A stretch of DNA of 64,000 bases from Nioella ostreopsis (GCF_004000255.1 NZ_RCIQ01000017.1:20082-84081); one strand, 5' to 3'; shown: positions 8,598 to 18,213, numbered from the stretch's first letter. Made by a program: numbers and translations. Notes: a model not told the origin generated them from the letters alone.

Positions 8598-9377
8598 TCA
8601 GCCGGTTCTGCCATAGAAGGTCATGCGCGCGGTTTCAGACAGTGCGACACCGGGTTTCGAATTATAGGCCAACACCGCCAGCATCCGTGTCCGCGCGCCT
8701 TCATTCGGCGCAACCCGGTGCATGGAATTGCGGCCCCGAAAGAACACCAGCGTTCCCGCCGCAGCATCCAGCACGTCAACCTGCGCATCGCCATCCAGCA
8801 CGCTGGCGACGGTTTCAAACCCCATATCCCCGGCATCCGCATCGCGAATATCGGTCACATACTCGAATTGCCCGCCCTTTTCGGGGGCCTGCACCATCAG
8901 CGTGATCGAGAAAGAGGAATTGTCGAAATGCCAACCCAGTTCCTGCCCGGTTTCGTGGAAATGCAGGTTGATCGACGACAGCGGGTCGGCATATTCGAAC
9001 AGCTGCCGCTCCCCCAGAACGTGACACAGAAACTCGCGGAACGCCGGGTCGTCGTAAAGCGCCCGCAAAGGGGAATCCGCCCCGATCTGATCATCGGTCA
9101 GGCACCCCTTGGACGAGGTCACCAACCGGTTGCGCGGATGGTCCGGGGCAAATTCCGGGTCGGGCTTGCTGAGATAGACCGTATGCGTTTCGGGCTTGGT
9201 ATAGACGCGGTCGCGCCCGGCCTCTCCCTCGGCGCGCATCGCCTCCACCGCATCGGGTCGAACGAACCCCTCCATGACGAACACGCCAGAGGCATCGAAC
9301 GCCGCTTTCGCAGCCGCGCGAAATGCCTCATCCGAAATCGGGTATTGCTCAAGATCGACGATATCCTGCAAGTCCAT
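8598..9377 (-). CDS. Fe(II)/2-oxoglutarate oxygenase (HalD/BesD-like family, HxD type)
   Basis: This 259-residue protein has a cupin-type iron site: WHFDNSSF supplies His and Asp, and SMHRVAP supplies the distal His, followed by an Arg (GARTRML) that could bind 2-oxoglutarate. It resembles the family that includes the amino-acid halogenases HalD/BesD. Those enzymes have Gly in place of the iron-binding Asp; Asp is present here, so hydroxylation rather than halogenation is expected. The substrate is unknown, possibly an amino acid. The family link is from memory and needs a profile search. Confidence 0.65.
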   Translation of the reverse strand: MDLQDIVDLEQYPISDEAFRAAAKAAFDASGVFVMEGFVRPDAVEAMRAEGEAGRDRVYTKPETHTVYLSKPDPEFAPDHPRNRLVTSSKGCLTDDQIGADSPLRALYDDPAFREFLCHVLGERQLFEYADPLSSINLHFHETGQELGWHFDNSSFSITLMVQAPEKGGQFEYVTDIRDADAGDMGFETVASVLDGDAQVDVLDAAAGTLVFFRGRNSMHRVAPNEGARTRMLAVLAYNSKPGVALSETARMTFYGRTG

Positions 9378-9388
9378 GTACGGCGTCC

Positions 9389-10702
9389 CTATCCTTGTCG
9401 TTTCGCGCGCTGGCGGGCGAACCAGTCCAGCCGTTTCCTGAGATCCCGTTCAAATCCACGTTCGACCGGCTGATAGAAATCAGCACGCTTCATGCCGTCG
9501 GGGAAGTAGTTTTGTCCCGAGAATCCGTCCTCGGCATCGTGATCGTAAGCATATCCGTCGCCGTATCCCTGATCCTTCATCAACCCCGTGGGCGCGTTCA
9601 GGATGTGTTTGGGCGGCGGGGCGGACCCGGTTTTTGCAGCCGATTTTCGCGCCGCCTTATAGGCCACATAGATCGCGTTCGATTTCGGCGCCAGCGCCAG
9701 ATAGGCCACCGCCTGCGCCAGTGCCAATTCCCCTTCCGGGCTGCCAAGCCGTTCATAGGTCTGCCAGGCATCGAGGCAAAGCCGCTGCGCCTGCGGGTCG
9801 GCAAGGCCGATATCCTCCACCGCCATCCGGGTAATGCGCCGGGCCAGAAAACGCGGGTCTTCGCCCCCCTCCAGCATCCGCGCAAACCAGTAGAGCGCCG
9901 CATCCGGGTCGGACCCGCGCACCGATTTATGCAGGGCGGAGATCAGGTTGTAATGGGCATCGCCCGATTTGTCATATTGCGCCGCGCGGCGGCTGAGCCG
10001 CTGGCCAAGCGCCTTGGGGTCCAGCGGCGTATCCACTTTCCATGCCGCCACCTGCTCCACCAGGTTCAGCATCGCCCGCCCGTCGCCATCGGCCATTTCG
10101 CGCAAGGAAGCGCGGGCATCTTCGGTCAGGGGCAGCGTTGTGTTCAGCTCCGCCTCGGCCCGGGCGATCAGCTGATCGAGGTCATCCTCGCTCAGACGTT
10201 CCAGCACCAGGACCTGCGACCGGCTGAGAACAGCGGCATTCAATTCAAATGAGGGGTTTTCGGTCGTCGCGCCAACCAGAAGGATCGTGCCATCTTCCAT
10301 ATGCGGCAGAAAGCCATCCTGTTGGGCTTTGTTGAACCGGTGGATCTCATCCACAAACAGCAGCGTACCGCCGCCATTGGCGCGGCGATGCTTGGCGGCC
10401 TCGAAGACCTTCCGCAGATCCGGCACACCGGTGAAAATCGCGCTGATTTGCACGAAACTCAGATCCGTTTCCTGCGCCAGAAGACGCGCAATGGTCGTCT
10501 TGCCGACACCGGGCGGCCCCCAGAAAATCAGTGACCCGAGCGAGCCTGCATCCAGCATCACCCGCAGGCTGCCATCGGGGCCAAGCAGATGGCCCTGCCC
10601 GATCACCTCGGACAAGGCACGGGGGCGCAGCCGGTCGGCCAGGGGCCTTGGTCCGGCTGCGTTGGTGTCGGCGGATGGGGCATGTGCGAATAGATCGGCC
10701 AT
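9389..10702 (-). CDS. rarA: Replication-associated recombination protein A (AAA+ ATPase)
   Basis: This is a 437-residue AAA+ protein of the RarA/MgsA/WRNIP1 family, which acts at stalled replication forks. Walker A GPPGVGKTT is at residues 62-70 and Walker B LLFVDEIHRF near residue 113. The C-terminal tetramerisation part holds GSDPDAALYWFARMLEGGEDP, a strong family signature. The gene lies 11 bp upstream of the oxygenase gene on the same strand. The length is normal. Confidence 0.94.
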   Translation of the reverse strand: MADLFAHAPSADTNAAGPRPLADRLRPRALSEVIGQGHLLGPDGSLRVMLDAGSLGSLIFWGPPGVGKTTIARLLAQETDLSFVQISAIFTGVPDLRKVFEAAKHRRANGGGTLLFVDEIHRFNKAQQDGFLPHMEDGTILLVGATTENPSFELNAAVLSRSQVLVLERLSEDDLDQLIARAEAELNTTLPLTEDARASLREMADGDGRAMLNLVEQVAAWKVDTPLDPKALGQRLSRRAAQYDKSGDAHYNLISALHKSVRGSDPDAALYWFARMLEGGEDPRFLARRITRMAVEDIGLADPQAQRLCLDAWQTYERLGSPEGELALAQAVAYLALAPKSNAIYVAYKAARKSAAKTGSAPPPKHILNAPTGLMKDQGYGDGYAYDHDAEDGFSGQNYFPDGMKRADFYQPVERGFERDLRKRLDWFARQRAKRQG

Positions 10703-10761
10703 GCCCGCACCCTATGTCTGGATACGGTTGGGGAAAAGCCATTCCGGTATGCACCAGCCGA

Positions 10762-11349
10762 TCAATGCATCTTGGTGGCCATGCTGATCGAGACCGCCAC
10801 GCTTTTCTCGCCATCGAAATCCAGCTCGCGACCGGCGGGAACACAATCAAGCCCGACCCGGCGGGCAAGACGCGGTGAATTCGCGGGAATGATGCCAATC
10901 AGCTCGGACGCCCCCAGATCCCGCGCCGAGCTGACCATTTCCGAAATCAGCTGCATCTGCACCCGGAAGCGCAGTTTCGCCGGAACCTCTCGGCTGACGA
11001 AGACACGGCTCGACTCCCAGATATGGCTGGCGACGGGTGCTTTCCGATCCAGCAGATCCGCCGGAATCGACTCCAGCAACCCGCGCTGTGCGTCGCGGAT
11101 CATATAGGTGTAGATGCCGCAACGATGGGTGGTCGGCGTCAGCCGAACCCCGGCCATGACATGGCCGTCTTCATGGACCGTGACCCACCGGCTGGCCGGC
11201 GTGTCGTATTGATCGAACTCCATTCCGTTGGCCTCTGGAAGATCCCAGCGGTTCTGGACAATGAACGTCTGGTGACGCGCACGGAGCATGTTCGCGAACA
11301 GCTCACCATGGTTGTGCATGTTCTCGAAAGACAGTGTAGTGACTTGCAT
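10762..11349 (-). CDS. luxI: Acyl-homoserine-lactone synthase (LuxI family)
   Basis: This 195-residue autoinducer synthase keeps the invariant residues of the family: Arg25, Phe29, Trp35, Glu44/Asp46/Asp49 (MEFDQYD) and Arg69 in AGVRL, then ESSRVFV. It makes an N-acyl-homoserine lactone from S-adenosylmethionine and an acyl carrier. The ATG at 11349 follows AGGAGG at 7-bp spacing, so the longer frame is rejected. The gene lies 60 bp downstream of its probable luxR regulator on the same strand. The acyl chain length cannot be predicted. Confidence 0.92.
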   Translation of the reverse strand: MQVTTLSFENMHNHGELFANMLRARHQTFIVQNRWDLPEANGMEFDQYDTPASRWVTVHEDGHVMAGVRLTPTTHRCGIYTYMIRDAQRGLLESIPADLLDRKAPVASHIWESSRVFVSREVPAKLRFRVQMQLISEMVSSARDLGASELIGIIPANSPRLARRVGLDCVPAGRELDFDGEKSVAVSISMATKMH

Positions 11350-11409
11350 TGAGGTGCCTCCTGGTTGGCGGTTGGTAAAACCTGAACCGCGAGGCAACTG
11401 CCTTTGCTG

Positions 11410-12021
11410 TCATAGTAATCGGAATTCCCGCGCTTTTTTGAGTGCTTCGGCCGTGGTTCGCGCACCCAAGCGAACGCGGGCGGACGACAGGCGCGCTTTC
11501 AACGCGCTCTCGGAAATACCCAGCTTGGCAGCCGCTGCGGTATGTCTGTCTCCATCGGCGATCAGGCGAAGCGCCTCGATCTGCGCCTTGGTAAGTTCGG
11601 TGGGTGGGGCAGCGGCCTCGTGAAGCGCGCGGGATACCACTGCAATCGCGTCAAGTTCGTCATCCGTGAATTCACGGTCCGAACGCGCGCACCCGATGAT
11701 TGACCGAGACGTGATCGGCCCGCAGGACACCACCGCACCATAAAGCAGGCCATGGCGTTTGGCCTTCTGCATGATGCTGAACGGATCCGGCAGGCGGATT
11801 TCACTCCACCTGGTCTGTCCACTGATGCCGATCCCCCAGAATACCAGCGGGTCACGCAAAGCGTAGGCATTGTCCTGATACTCCTGCTGCCAGTCCGGCG
11901 GATAGGTGCTTTTCAGAATCATTGGCGACGCAAAACGGATGTGCAGCCCCACGGTATACCCCATTGGGGCAAGGGCTTTCAGCTGATCCAGCAAGGATAT
12001 GAGTACTCTACTATTGGACAT
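11410..12021 (-). CDS. luxR: LuxR family quorum-sensing transcriptional regulator
   Basis: This 203-residue protein has an N-terminal autoinducer-binding domain with the conserved YPPDW...Y...RDP pattern and a later Trp and Gly. A C-terminal LuxR helix-turn-helix (LTKAQIEALRLIADG...KLGISESALKARL) occupies about residues 142-196. It is co-directional with and just upstream of luxI, so it probably senses the lactone made there. The HTH is slightly divergent: the usual TxRE sequence is TKAQ. It is shorter than the typical 240 residues, mostly at the N-terminus. Confidence 0.9.
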   Translation of the reverse strand: MSNSRVLISLLDQLKALAPMGYTVGLHIRFASPMILKSTYPPDWQQEYQDNAYALRDPLVFWGIGISGQTRWSEIRLPDPFSIMQKAKRHGLLYGAVVSCGPITSRSIIGCARSDREFTDDELDAIAVVSRALHEAAAPPTELTKAQIEALRLIADGDRHTAAAAKLGISESALKARLSSARVRLGARTTAEALKKAREFRLL

Positions 12022-12062
12022 GTCTTTTTCGACAGGTTGTCGGAATTCGGGTGCTCCGTAAA

Positions 12063-12075
12063 GTCATATTATGAC
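12063..12075. promoter_or_regulatory. 13-bp inverted repeat upstream of luxR
   Basis: GTCATA-T-TATGAC lies 42 bp before the luxR start. A second, shorter repeat (CGACA-GGT-TGTCG) lies at 12030-12042. Either could be an operator for luxR, but neither matches the classic lux box closely. Confidence 0.3.
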
Positions 12076-12268
12076 GAATGATGTTGTGTGTCGAATGGCT
12101 GAAAAGGTAAATCCGCATCTTTTTGCGCGGATCATGGGGCTTCCGGGGCCCATTCGCAGGGATATTCTGGAATTCATGGGGCAAACTCCTGTTTGTGAAC
12201 GGGAATTGGAACGTCTTGTCGCAGTTGCTGCGGATCAGAATGGAAACGCAATATCGAAAGCGTCTTAA
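12071..12268 (+). CDS. Small hypothetical protein, 65 residues, divergent from luxR
   Basis: This is the only plausible coding frame in the 336 bases between luxR and rplQ. It runs away from luxR and ends 28 bp before the rplQ terminator. The translation is soluble-looking and mildly charged (MAEKVNPHLFARIMG...), with no domain I recognise. There is no clear ribosome-binding site before 12071; an internal ATG near 12095 is an alternative start. It may be non-coding. Confidence 0.3.
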   Translation: MTNDVVCRMAEKVNPHLFARIMGLPGPIRRDILEFMGQTPVCERELERLVAVAADQNGNAISKAS

Positions 12269-12296
12269 CGGATCTTCAATTCGCATCAAGCACAAC

Positions 12297-12326
12297 AAAA
12301 AAACCCCGCCACAATCGGCGGGGTTT
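12297..12326 (-). terminator. Terminator of the rpsM-rpsK-rpoA-rplQ operon
   Basis: A perfect 10-bp stem (AAACCCCGCC, 12301-12310; GGCGGGGTTT, 12317-12326) with a 6-base loop is followed on the minus strand by a run of seven U. It lies 30 bp past the rplQ stop. This is a textbook intrinsic terminator. Confidence 0.92.
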
Positions 12327-12357
12327 CGTCGTTTAGATCCGGCCAAGCGGCCAGCTA

Positions 12358-12777
12358 TCAATCTTCGGCGGCTTCTTCGGCCTCGACGCGGGCGCGATCG
12401 GCGGCGCCTTTGGCGTCAACATCGCGGTCCACGAATTCGATGATCGCCATCGGCGCCATGTCGCCATAGCGGAAGCCGGCCTTCAGGACGCGGACATAAC
12501 CGCCCTGACGCTCCGCGTAGCGAGGGCCGAGCACCTCGAACAGTTTCGCAACATAGGCGTCCTGCTTCAGCTGAGCAGCAGCCTGACGGCGGGCGTGCAG
12601 ATCGCCGCGCTTGGCAAGCGTGATCATCTTCTCGATGATCGGGCGCAGTTCCTTGGCCTTGGGCAGGGTGGTCTTGATCTGCTCGTGTTCAATAAGCGAA
12701 CCGGCCATGTTGGCGAACATCGCCTTGCGGTGTTCGTGGGTGCGGTTGAGGCGGCGATAGCCACGTGCGTGACGCAT
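12358..12777 (-). CDS. rplQ: 50S ribosomal protein L17
   Basis: This 139-residue protein starts [20 protein letters not shown], the conserved L17 N-terminus. L17 sits near the peptide exit tunnel of the large subunit. The C-terminus has an acidic tail (EAEEAAED), as in other alphaproteobacteria. It is the last gene of the alpha operon, 135 bp after rpoA, with AGGAG before its ATG. Confidence 0.97.
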   Translation of the reverse strand: MRHARGYRRLNRTHEHRKAMFANMAGSLIEHEQIKTTLPKAKELRPIIEKMITLAKRGDLHARRQAAAQLKQDAYVAKLFEVLGPRYAERQGGYVRVLKAGFRYGDMAPMAIIEFVDRDVDAKGAADRARVEAEEAAED

Positions 12778-12884
12778 GATGAGGTCTCCTGACTTTGTGC
12801 TTTGTCCGGGGCCGGTGCGTGCCGGTCCCTCCTTGGTGGGGCAGGATTGCCCGTGTTTTCCCCGCCATCGCGGGCATTTTTTGG

Positions 12885-12909
12885 GAAGGTGGGCAAACTG
12901 CCCACCTTC
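12885..12909 (-). promoter_or_regulatory. Hairpin between rpoA and rplQ
   Basis: A perfect 11-bp stem pairs GAAGGTGGGCA (12885-12895) with TGCCCACCTTC (12899-12909) around AAC, directly after the rpoA stop. There is no U-tract on the minus strand, so it is more likely an RNA-processing or stability element than a full terminator. Confidence 0.5.
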
Positions 12910-12912
12910 AAA

Positions 12913-13929
12913 TCAAAAGTTGTCTTCGAACTTCTTGGCCAGATCCTCGATGTTGTCGGGGGGCCAGTCGATGATGTCCATGCCCAGGTGCAGACCCATG
13001 CCGGACAGCACTTCCTTGATCTCGTTCAGCGACTTGCGGCCGAAGTTCGGGGTGCGCAGCATCTCGGCTTCGGTCTTCTGGATCAGGTCGCCGATATAGA
13101 CGATGTTGTCGTTCTTCAGGCAGTTGGCGGACCGCACCGACAGTTCCAGCTCGTCCACCTTCTTCAGAAGCAGCGGGTTGAACTCCAGATCGTCATCGTC
13201 GTCCGCGCGTCCTGCGGCCTCGGGCTCGTCGAAGTTGACGAAGATCGACAGCTGGTCCTGCAGGATGCGCGCAGCATAGGCCACCGCGTCATCCGGGGTC
13301 ACGGACCCGTCGGTTTCCAGCTTCAGCGTCAGCTTGTCATAGTCCAGAACCTGACCTTCGCGGGTCGGCTGCACGTCATAGGACACTTTCTTGACCGGCG
13401 AATAGATCGCGTCGATCGAGATCAGGCCAATGGGCGCATCCTCGGGGCGGTTCTTTTCCGCCGCGACATAACCCTTGCCGGTATTCACGGTCAGTTCCAT
13501 GAACAGGTCGGCCCCCTCGTCGAGGTGGCAGATCACGTGATCGCGGTTCAGGATCTCGATACCGGCGGATTCCGAGATGTCACCGGCGGTGACGACCTTG
13601 GGGCCCTTGGCCGAGATGGAAATACGCTTGGGGCCTTCCACATCCATGCGGATGGAAACGCCTTTCAGGTTCAGAACCACGTCGGTCACGTCTTCACGAA
13701 CGCCCGCAATGGACGAGAACTCGTGCAGCACGTTGTCGATCTGGACCGACGTGATGGCCGCGCCTTGCAGCGACGACATCAGAACGCGGCGCAGCGCGTT
13801 GCCAAGCGTCAGACCAAAGCCGCGTTCCAGCGGTTCGGCGATGACCGTGGCCTGACGGGCCGGGTCGTTGCCGGGGTTAACCACCAGTTGCGTGGGCTTG
13901 ATCAGCTCTTGCCAATTCTTATGGATCAT
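12913..13929 (-). CDS. rpoA: DNA-directed RNA polymerase subunit alpha
   Basis: This is 338 residues, the usual length. The N-terminal assembly domain begins [15 protein letters not shown] and contains [19 protein letters not shown]. The C-terminal domain (from about residue 250) contains [19 protein letters not shown] and [14 protein letters not shown], which contact upstream promoter DNA and regulators. It lies between rpsK and rplQ, the standard order. Confidence 0.98.
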   Translation of the reverse strand: MIHKNWQELIKPTQLVVNPGNDPARQATVIAEPLERGFGLTLGNALRRVLMSSLQGAAITSVQIDNVLHEFSSIAGVREDVTDVVLNLKGVSIRMDVEGPKRISISAKGPKVVTAGDISESAGIEILNRDHVICHLDEGADLFMELTVNTGKGYVAAEKNRPEDAPIGLISIDAIYSPVKKVSYDVQPTREGQVLDYDKLTLKLETDGSVTPDDAVAYAARILQDQLSIFVNFDEPEAAGRADDDDDLEFNPLLLKKVDELELSVRSANCLKNDNIVYIGDLIQKTEAEMLRTPNFGRKSLNEIKEVLSGMGLHLGMDIIDWPPDNIEDLAKKFEDNF

Positions 13930-13997
13930 GTGTCGCCTCCATTCTTGTTCGCGGGCGGATCCCTTGCCCGGAACGCTCGAGGATCAAAATGACAAAC

Positions 13998-14030
13998 CTG
14001 CGGGCCGTGTGGGATTCACACGGCCCGCAG
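13998..14030 (-). promoter_or_regulatory. 14-bp perfect hairpin between rpsK and rpoA
   Basis: CTGCGGGCCGTGTG (13998-14011) pairs perfectly with 14017-14030 around GGATT, 14 bp after the rpsK stop. On the minus strand only GTTTGTCATTTTG follows. It could act as a leaky terminator or processing site that sets RNA polymerase alpha levels relative to ribosomal proteins. Confidence 0.6.
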
Positions 14031-14044
14031 GCAAGTAGACATAA

Positions 14045-14434
14045 TCAGACGCGGCGGCGCTTCGGGGGGCGGCAGCCGTTATGCGCGATCGGGGTCACAT
14101 CACGGATCGAGGTGATGTTGAAACCGACAGCGGCCAGGGCGCGCAGCGCGCTTTCACGGCCGGAACCGGGGCCCTGAACTTCCACTTCCAGCGTCTTGAC
14201 GCCGTGTTCCTGTGCCTTGCGGCCCGCATCTTCTGCGGCCATCTGCGCGGCATAGGGGGTGGATTTCCGCGACCCCTTGAAGCCCATCGTACCGGCGGAC
14301 GACCACGAAATGGCGTTGCCCTGCACGTCGGAAATCAGGATCTTGGTGTTGTTGAAAGAGCTGTTCACATGCGCCACGCCAGCGGCGATGTTCTTGCGCT
14401 CTTTACGCTTCGGGGATCTTTTGTCACGAGCCAT
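14045..14434 (-). CDS. rpsK: 30S ribosomal protein S11
   Basis: This is 129 residues with the conserved [14 protein letters not shown] and [18 protein letters not shown] stretches and the basic C-terminus [12 protein letters not shown]11 lies in the platform of the small subunit next to the mRNA exit. The gene is 15 bp downstream of rpsM. Confidence 0.97.
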   Translation of the reverse strand: MARDKRSPKRKERKNIAAGVAHVNSSFNNTKILISDVQGNAISWSSAGTMGFKGSRKSTPYAAQMAAEDAGRKAQEHGVKTLEVEVQGPGSGRESALRALAAVGFNITSIRDVTPIAHNGCRPPKRRRV

Positions 14435-14449
14435 TATGCGAACCCTCCC

Positions 14450-14818
14450 TTATTTCTTCTTACCGGCAATGGCCTTTGCGGGGCCTTTGCGGGTACGAGC
14501 ATTGGTGTGGGTACGCTGACCGCGAACGGGCAGGTTGCGGCGATGACGCAGACCACGATAGCAACCCAGATCCATCAGACGCTTGATGTTCATCTGGGTT
14601 TCGCGGCGCAGGTCGCCTTCAACGGTGAAGTTGGCGTCGATATGCTCGCGGATGGCCAGAACCTCGGCATCCGACAGCTCGTTCACGCGACGGGTTTCGT
14701 CGATGTTCACGGCTTCACAGATGGATTTCGCGGAGGAGGGGCCAATCCCGGTGATATAGGTCAGCGCGATCGGAACGCGCTTGGCGGTGGGGATGTTTAC
14801 CCCGGCAATACGTGCCAC
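14450..14818 (-). CDS. rpsM: 30S ribosomal protein S13
   Basis: This 122-residue protein starts [22 protein letters not shown] and has the helix-hairpin-helix [12 protein letters not shown]. Its basic tail [18 protein letters not shown] reaches the P-site tRNA. It is the first gene of the alpha operon here, with a good promoter 157-185 bp upstream rather than direct coupling to adk. Confidence 0.97.
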   Translation of the reverse strand: MARIAGVNIPTAKRVPIALTYITGIGPSSAKSICEAVNIDETRRVNELSDAEVLAIREHIDANFTVEGDLRRETQMNIKRLMDLGCYRGLRHRRNLPVRGQRTHTNARTRKGPAKAIAGKKK

Positions 14819-14974
14819 GTAGTCTTCCTTTTCCGTTGCGGTTCCGTAGCTCCAGAACCTTTTTTCACAACCGAAAGCCCGAGGCGGTCAGCCTGCGGGC
14901 CATCGAACAATTCGGTACGAGGGGGATGCAGGACTGATTCCCGCAAGTCTCGCGATTCCCGGATGGGAAGCCTG

Positions 14975-15003
14975 CTGTTAGGCGGATTTCCCCACCGGGT
15001 CAA
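14975..15003 (-). promoter_or_regulatory. Sigma-70-type promoter of rpsM-rpsK-rpoA-rplQ
   Basis: On the minus strand TTGACC (14998-15003) and TAACAG (14975-14980) are separated by exactly 17 bases. They lie in the 236-bp gap between rpsM and the secreted-protein gene, leaving a leader of about 150 bases. Confidence 0.55.
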
Positions 15004-15054
15004 GGGCGTTCGGCTTTTGTCAAGAACTTTCTGGAAAGCCCCTGCCCAGCCCGG

Positions 15055-15411
15055 TCAGATGTCGCACAGATCGAGCGTCGCCATCTCTTCCCCGCCGCGC
15101 ATCACGGCCACCTCGTCGGGATGTTCCGGGTCGAGAAGGAAGGCCGTTTCGCCGTCCACGCCCTGCCAGCGGCAACTGCCCAGCTCGGCACCGGTCTCCG
15201 GCACGTCCATCCCCGGCAGATCGAGCTGAAATACGCAATGGCTGGACTCGGCATTGTCCGGTTGCTCCAGGGCCTCGAACGCCTCGATCAGCAGATCTTC
15301 CAGATCCCACTGAGAGAACGCCGCACGGCAACTTTCCTGCGCCAGCACGCTTGAGGGGCCTGCGATCAGGACCGCGGTCAGGGTCAGCACCACGGCCCGC
15401 ATCGGGATCAC
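15055..15411 (-). CDS. Small secreted protein of unknown function
   Basis: This 118-residue protein has a clear Sec signal peptide ([21 protein letters not shown]), then an acidic domain with four cysteines (residues near 29, 59, 80 and 116), which could form two disulfides in the periplasm. I do not recognise the family. The GTG at 15411 overlaps the adk stop (GTGA); the ATG at 15402 gives a tighter signal peptide and is an equally good start. Position after adk suggests co-transcription with secY-adk. Confidence 0.65.
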   Translation of the reverse strand: MIPMRAVVLTLTAVLIAGPSSVLAQESCRAAFSQWDLEDLLIEAFEALEQPDNAESSHCVFQLDLPGMDVPETGAELGSCRWQGVDGETAFLLDPEHPDEVAVMRGGEEMATLDLCDI

Positions 15412-16052
15412 GCGTCCAGAACGGTACGGATCGCGCCCGCGACCTCGTCGATCTCGCCCAGGCCATCGACCACCGACAGATCGCCCTTGGCATAGTAATA
15501 GCCAATCAGCGGCGAGGTCTTCTTGTAATATTCCATCAGGCGCTGCTTGAGGCTGTCCTCATTGTCATCGGCCCGGCGCTTGAACTCGGTGCCACCGCAA
15601 TTGACGCATTTGCCATCGGCGGGGATCGGCTTGGTGATGTCGTTGTAAACCTCACCGCAATCGCCACAGGTCGACCGCGCCGTGATCCGCGCAACCAGCG
15701 CCTCGTCATCGACGCGCATCTCGATCACGGCATCCAGGCCCTGACCGGTCTTCGCCAGCAGCGCGCCAAGCGCATCGGCCTGCGCCAGCGTGCGCGGGAA
15801 CCCGTCGAAGATGAACCCGTCCGCCTGTACCGTGGTCAGCTGTTCCTCGATCAGCCCGATCACGATCTCGTCGGTCACCAGTTCCCCTCGGGCCATCACA
15901 TCGGCCACGCGCTTGCCCATCTCGGTGCCCGAGCTTTGGGCGGCGCGCAGCATGTCTCCGGTCGACAGCTGGACCATGTTGCGCTCATCCACCAGGATCC
16001 GCGCTTGTGTGCCTTTGCCGGCCCCCGGGGGCCCGAGTAGAATCAGGTTCAT
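15408..16052 (-). CDS. adk: Adenylate kinase
   Basis: This 214-residue enzyme converts ATP + AMP to 2 ADP. The P-loop GPPGAGKGT is at residues 7-15, and DGFPRT binds AMP. The LID domain carries four cysteines ([10 protein letters not shown] and CVNCGG), so it is the zinc-containing long form. The start overlaps the secY stop by 4 bp. Confidence 0.97.
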   Translation of the reverse strand: MNLILLGPPGAGKGTQARILVDERNMVQLSTGDMLRAAQSSGTEMGKRVADVMARGELVTDEIVIGLIEEQLTTVQADGFIFDGFPRTLAQADALGALLAKTGQGLDAVIEMRVDDEALVARITARSTCGDCGEVYNDITKPIPADGKCVNCGGTEFKRRADDNEDSLKQRLMEYYKKTSPLIGYYYAKGDLSVVDGLGEIDEVAGAIRTVLDA

Positions 16053-17419
16053 CGGCGCGCGGGTCCTTTCCGTTTGGCGCGGCCACCGCCGGACTTGCGT
16101 CCGCGCAGCTGCGATTTCTCGATCAGCCCTTCATACTGGTGCGCCAGCAGATGCGACTGCACCTGTTGCACCGTATCCATGCCCACCGACACGATGATCA
16201 GGATCGAGGTGCCGCCGAAATAGGCGGTGATCGACAGCTGAGTTCGGACGATCTCGGGCAGCAGCACCACCAGTGCCAGGTATCCCGAGCCAAGAACCAG
16301 GATGCGGTTGGTCACGTATTCCAGGTATTCGGCAGTCTTCGGACCGGGGCGAATGCCGGGAACGAACCCGTTCTGGTTCTTCAGGTTGTCGGCGACATCA
16401 TCCACCTTGAACGACACGTTGAGCGTGTAGAAATAGGTGAAGAAGACGATCATCGCCGCGAAAAACAGCAGGTAAAGCGGCTGGCCGGGGCCGAACATCG
16501 CCAGGATCCAGGTCATCACCGGTCCCGCATTCTGGCCCGAGAAGGTCGAGATCGTCGTCGGCAGCAGCAGCAGCGACGAGGCAAAGATCGCCGGGATCAC
16601 ACCCGCCGGGTTCACCTTGATCGGCAGATGGCTGGACCCGCCGTCATACACCTTCATCCCCACCTGACGGCGCGGATACTGGATGTGGATCTTGCGCAGG
16701 CTGCGCTCCATGAACACCACGAAGGTCAGCGTGCCCAACAGCATCACGATGATGCCCAGAACGGTAAAGGTCTGCAGATCGCCCGACCGGCCAAGGGTAA
16801 AGAACTGCGCCAGCGCACCGGGGATCTCGGCGATGATGCCGACGAAGATGATCAGCGAGATGCCGTTGCCGATGCCGCGCTGCGTGATCTGTTCCCCCAG
16901 CCACATCAGGAACATGGTGCCGCCCACAAGGGTGATCACGCAGGCCGCGCGGAAGAACCAGCCCGGATCGGTGGCCAACTCGCCCGCTTCAAGGCTGACG
17001 GCCAGGCCATAGGCCTGAACCGTCGCCAGCAGCACCGTGCCATAGCGGGTGTACTGGTTGATCTTCTTGCGCCCCTGCTCGCCCTCTTTCTTCAGCTGCT
17101 CCAGCGCCGGAACCATGGCGGTCATCAGCTGCACGATGATCGAGGCCGAGATGTAGGGCATGATGCCAAGGGTAAAGACCCCCATCCGCCCAAGCGCACC
17201 GCCGGTGAACAGGTCGATCATGTCCCCGACACCGCCCGCGGCCTGTTCGAAGAAATCGCGCAGCGCCCCGCCGTCGATTCCGGGGACCGGGATATAGGTG
17301 CCGATACGGTAGATGATCAGAAGGCCGATGGTGAACAGGATACGCTGGCGCAGCTCGGTGGCTTTGCCGAAGGTGCGCCAGCTCAGGTTCGCGGCCATTT
17401 GCTCTGCAGCAGATGCCAT
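16049..17419 (-). CDS. secY: Protein translocase subunit SecY
   Basis: This 456-residue, ten-helix core subunit of the Sec channel includes [10 protein letters not shown] near the plug, the [10 protein letters not shown] stretch, and FNPxVP-type C-terminal sequences ([15 protein letters not shown]). The ATG at 17419 ([20 protein letters not shown]) is used because the upstream GTG adds six unrelated residues. It works with SecE/SecG in the inner membrane. It is coupled to adk downstream and lies 128 bp after rplO. Confidence 0.97.
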   Translation of the reverse strand: MASAAEQMAANLSWRTFGKATELRQRILFTIGLLIIYRIGTYIPVPGIDGGALRDFFEQAAGGVGDMIDLFTGGALGRMGVFTLGIMPYISASIIVQLMTAMVPALEQLKKEGEQGRKKINQYTRYGTVLLATVQAYGLAVSLEAGELATDPGWFFRAACVITLVGGTMFLMWLGEQITQRGIGNGISLIIFVGIIAEIPGALAQFFTLGRSGDLQTFTVLGIIVMLLGTLTFVVFMERSLRKIHIQYPRRQVGMKVYDGGSSHLPIKVNPAGVIPAIFASSLLLLPTTISTFSGQNAGPVMTWILAMFGPGQPLYLLFFAAMIVFFTYFYTLNVSFKVDDVADNLKNQNGFVPGIRPGPKTAEYLEYVTNRILVLGSGYLALVVLLPEIVRTQLSITAYFGGTSILIIVSVGMDTVQQVQSHLLAHQYEGLIEKSQLRGRKSGGGRAKRKGPARR

Positions 17420-17547
17420 TGGGTCTCTCTCATGCACAGCGCCGCGGGATCGGGGTCGACCACGCGGCGCGGGAAGAACTTGCCAAAGATGTAAGCGGTA
17501 AGGTTACCGCTCACAAGCGTTGATCGGGCTTTTGCCCGAAGGCCGAG

Positions 17548-18021
17548 TTATTCCGCCGCAGCCGCAGCCGCCACGGTCAGGCTGCCACCAGCCTTCTCGA
17601 CGGCCTCGATGGCGGACTTGGAGGCACCGGTCACGGTCAGGTTCAGCTTGGCGGTCACATCGCCCTTGGCCAGAACCCGCACACCGTCCAGCTTGCGGCG
17701 CACCAGGCCGGACGCGACCAGCGCATCCTCTGTGATGGCAGCAGATGCGTCCAGCTTGCCCTCGTCCACGAATTTCTGGATCAGGCCCAGGTTCACGACG
17801 GCGAATGCCTTGCGGTTGGGCTTGTTGAAGCCACGCTTGGGCAGACGCTGGTAGAGCGGCATCTGGCCGCCTTCGTAGCCGTTCAGCGCAACACCGGAGC
17901 GGGATTTCTGACCCTTGATACCACGGCCAGCGGTCTTGCCCTTGCCCGAACCGGGGCCACGGCCGATACGCTTGGCTTTCTTGGTTGCGCCGGGATTGTC
18001 GCGCAGTTCATGCAGTTTCAT
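17548..18021 (-). CDS. rplO: 50S ribosomal protein L15
   Basis: This 157-residue protein begins [34 protein letters not shown], the invariant glycine-rich L15 N-terminus (shown in part). AAGGAGAAGC precedes the ATG. In most bacteria rpmD and rpsE lie directly upstream; here 461 bp of repeat-rich DNA and a MATE gene lie there instead, so the spc operon is split at this point. Confidence 0.97.
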   Translation of the reverse strand: MKLHELRDNPGATKKAKRIGRGPGSGKGKTAGRGIKGQKSRSGVALNGYEGGQMPLYQRLPKRGFNKPNRKAFAVVNLGLIQKFVDEGKLDASAAITEDALVASGLVRRKLDGVRVLAKGDVTAKLNLTVTGASKSAIEAVEKAGGSLTVAAAAAAE

Positions 18022-18189
18022 GTCGCTTCTCCTTCGCCGGAACTGACCCCCGAAGCGATCACGGGGCCAAACACGGCATTTCTTGATTGTTGAGTCTCGG
18101 ACCCCAGCAGGGCCACCGGGGGCGTATAGACTCGGGCCGTCGCTCTGGCAAGCCCCTCACCGCCGCCCATCCCCGCATCGCGCCGTCCG

Positions 18190-18213
18190 CTTTCATCTTG
18201 GCCCAAATACCTC
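18190..18213 (-). repeat. Intergenic repeat tail GAGGTA-YTTGGRCCAAGATGAAAG, copy 1
   Basis: Read on the minus strand this 24-bp sequence matches the copy at 28501-28524 at 22 of 24 positions. Both lie in non-coding DNA beside G/C-rich hairpins. Confidence 0.7.
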
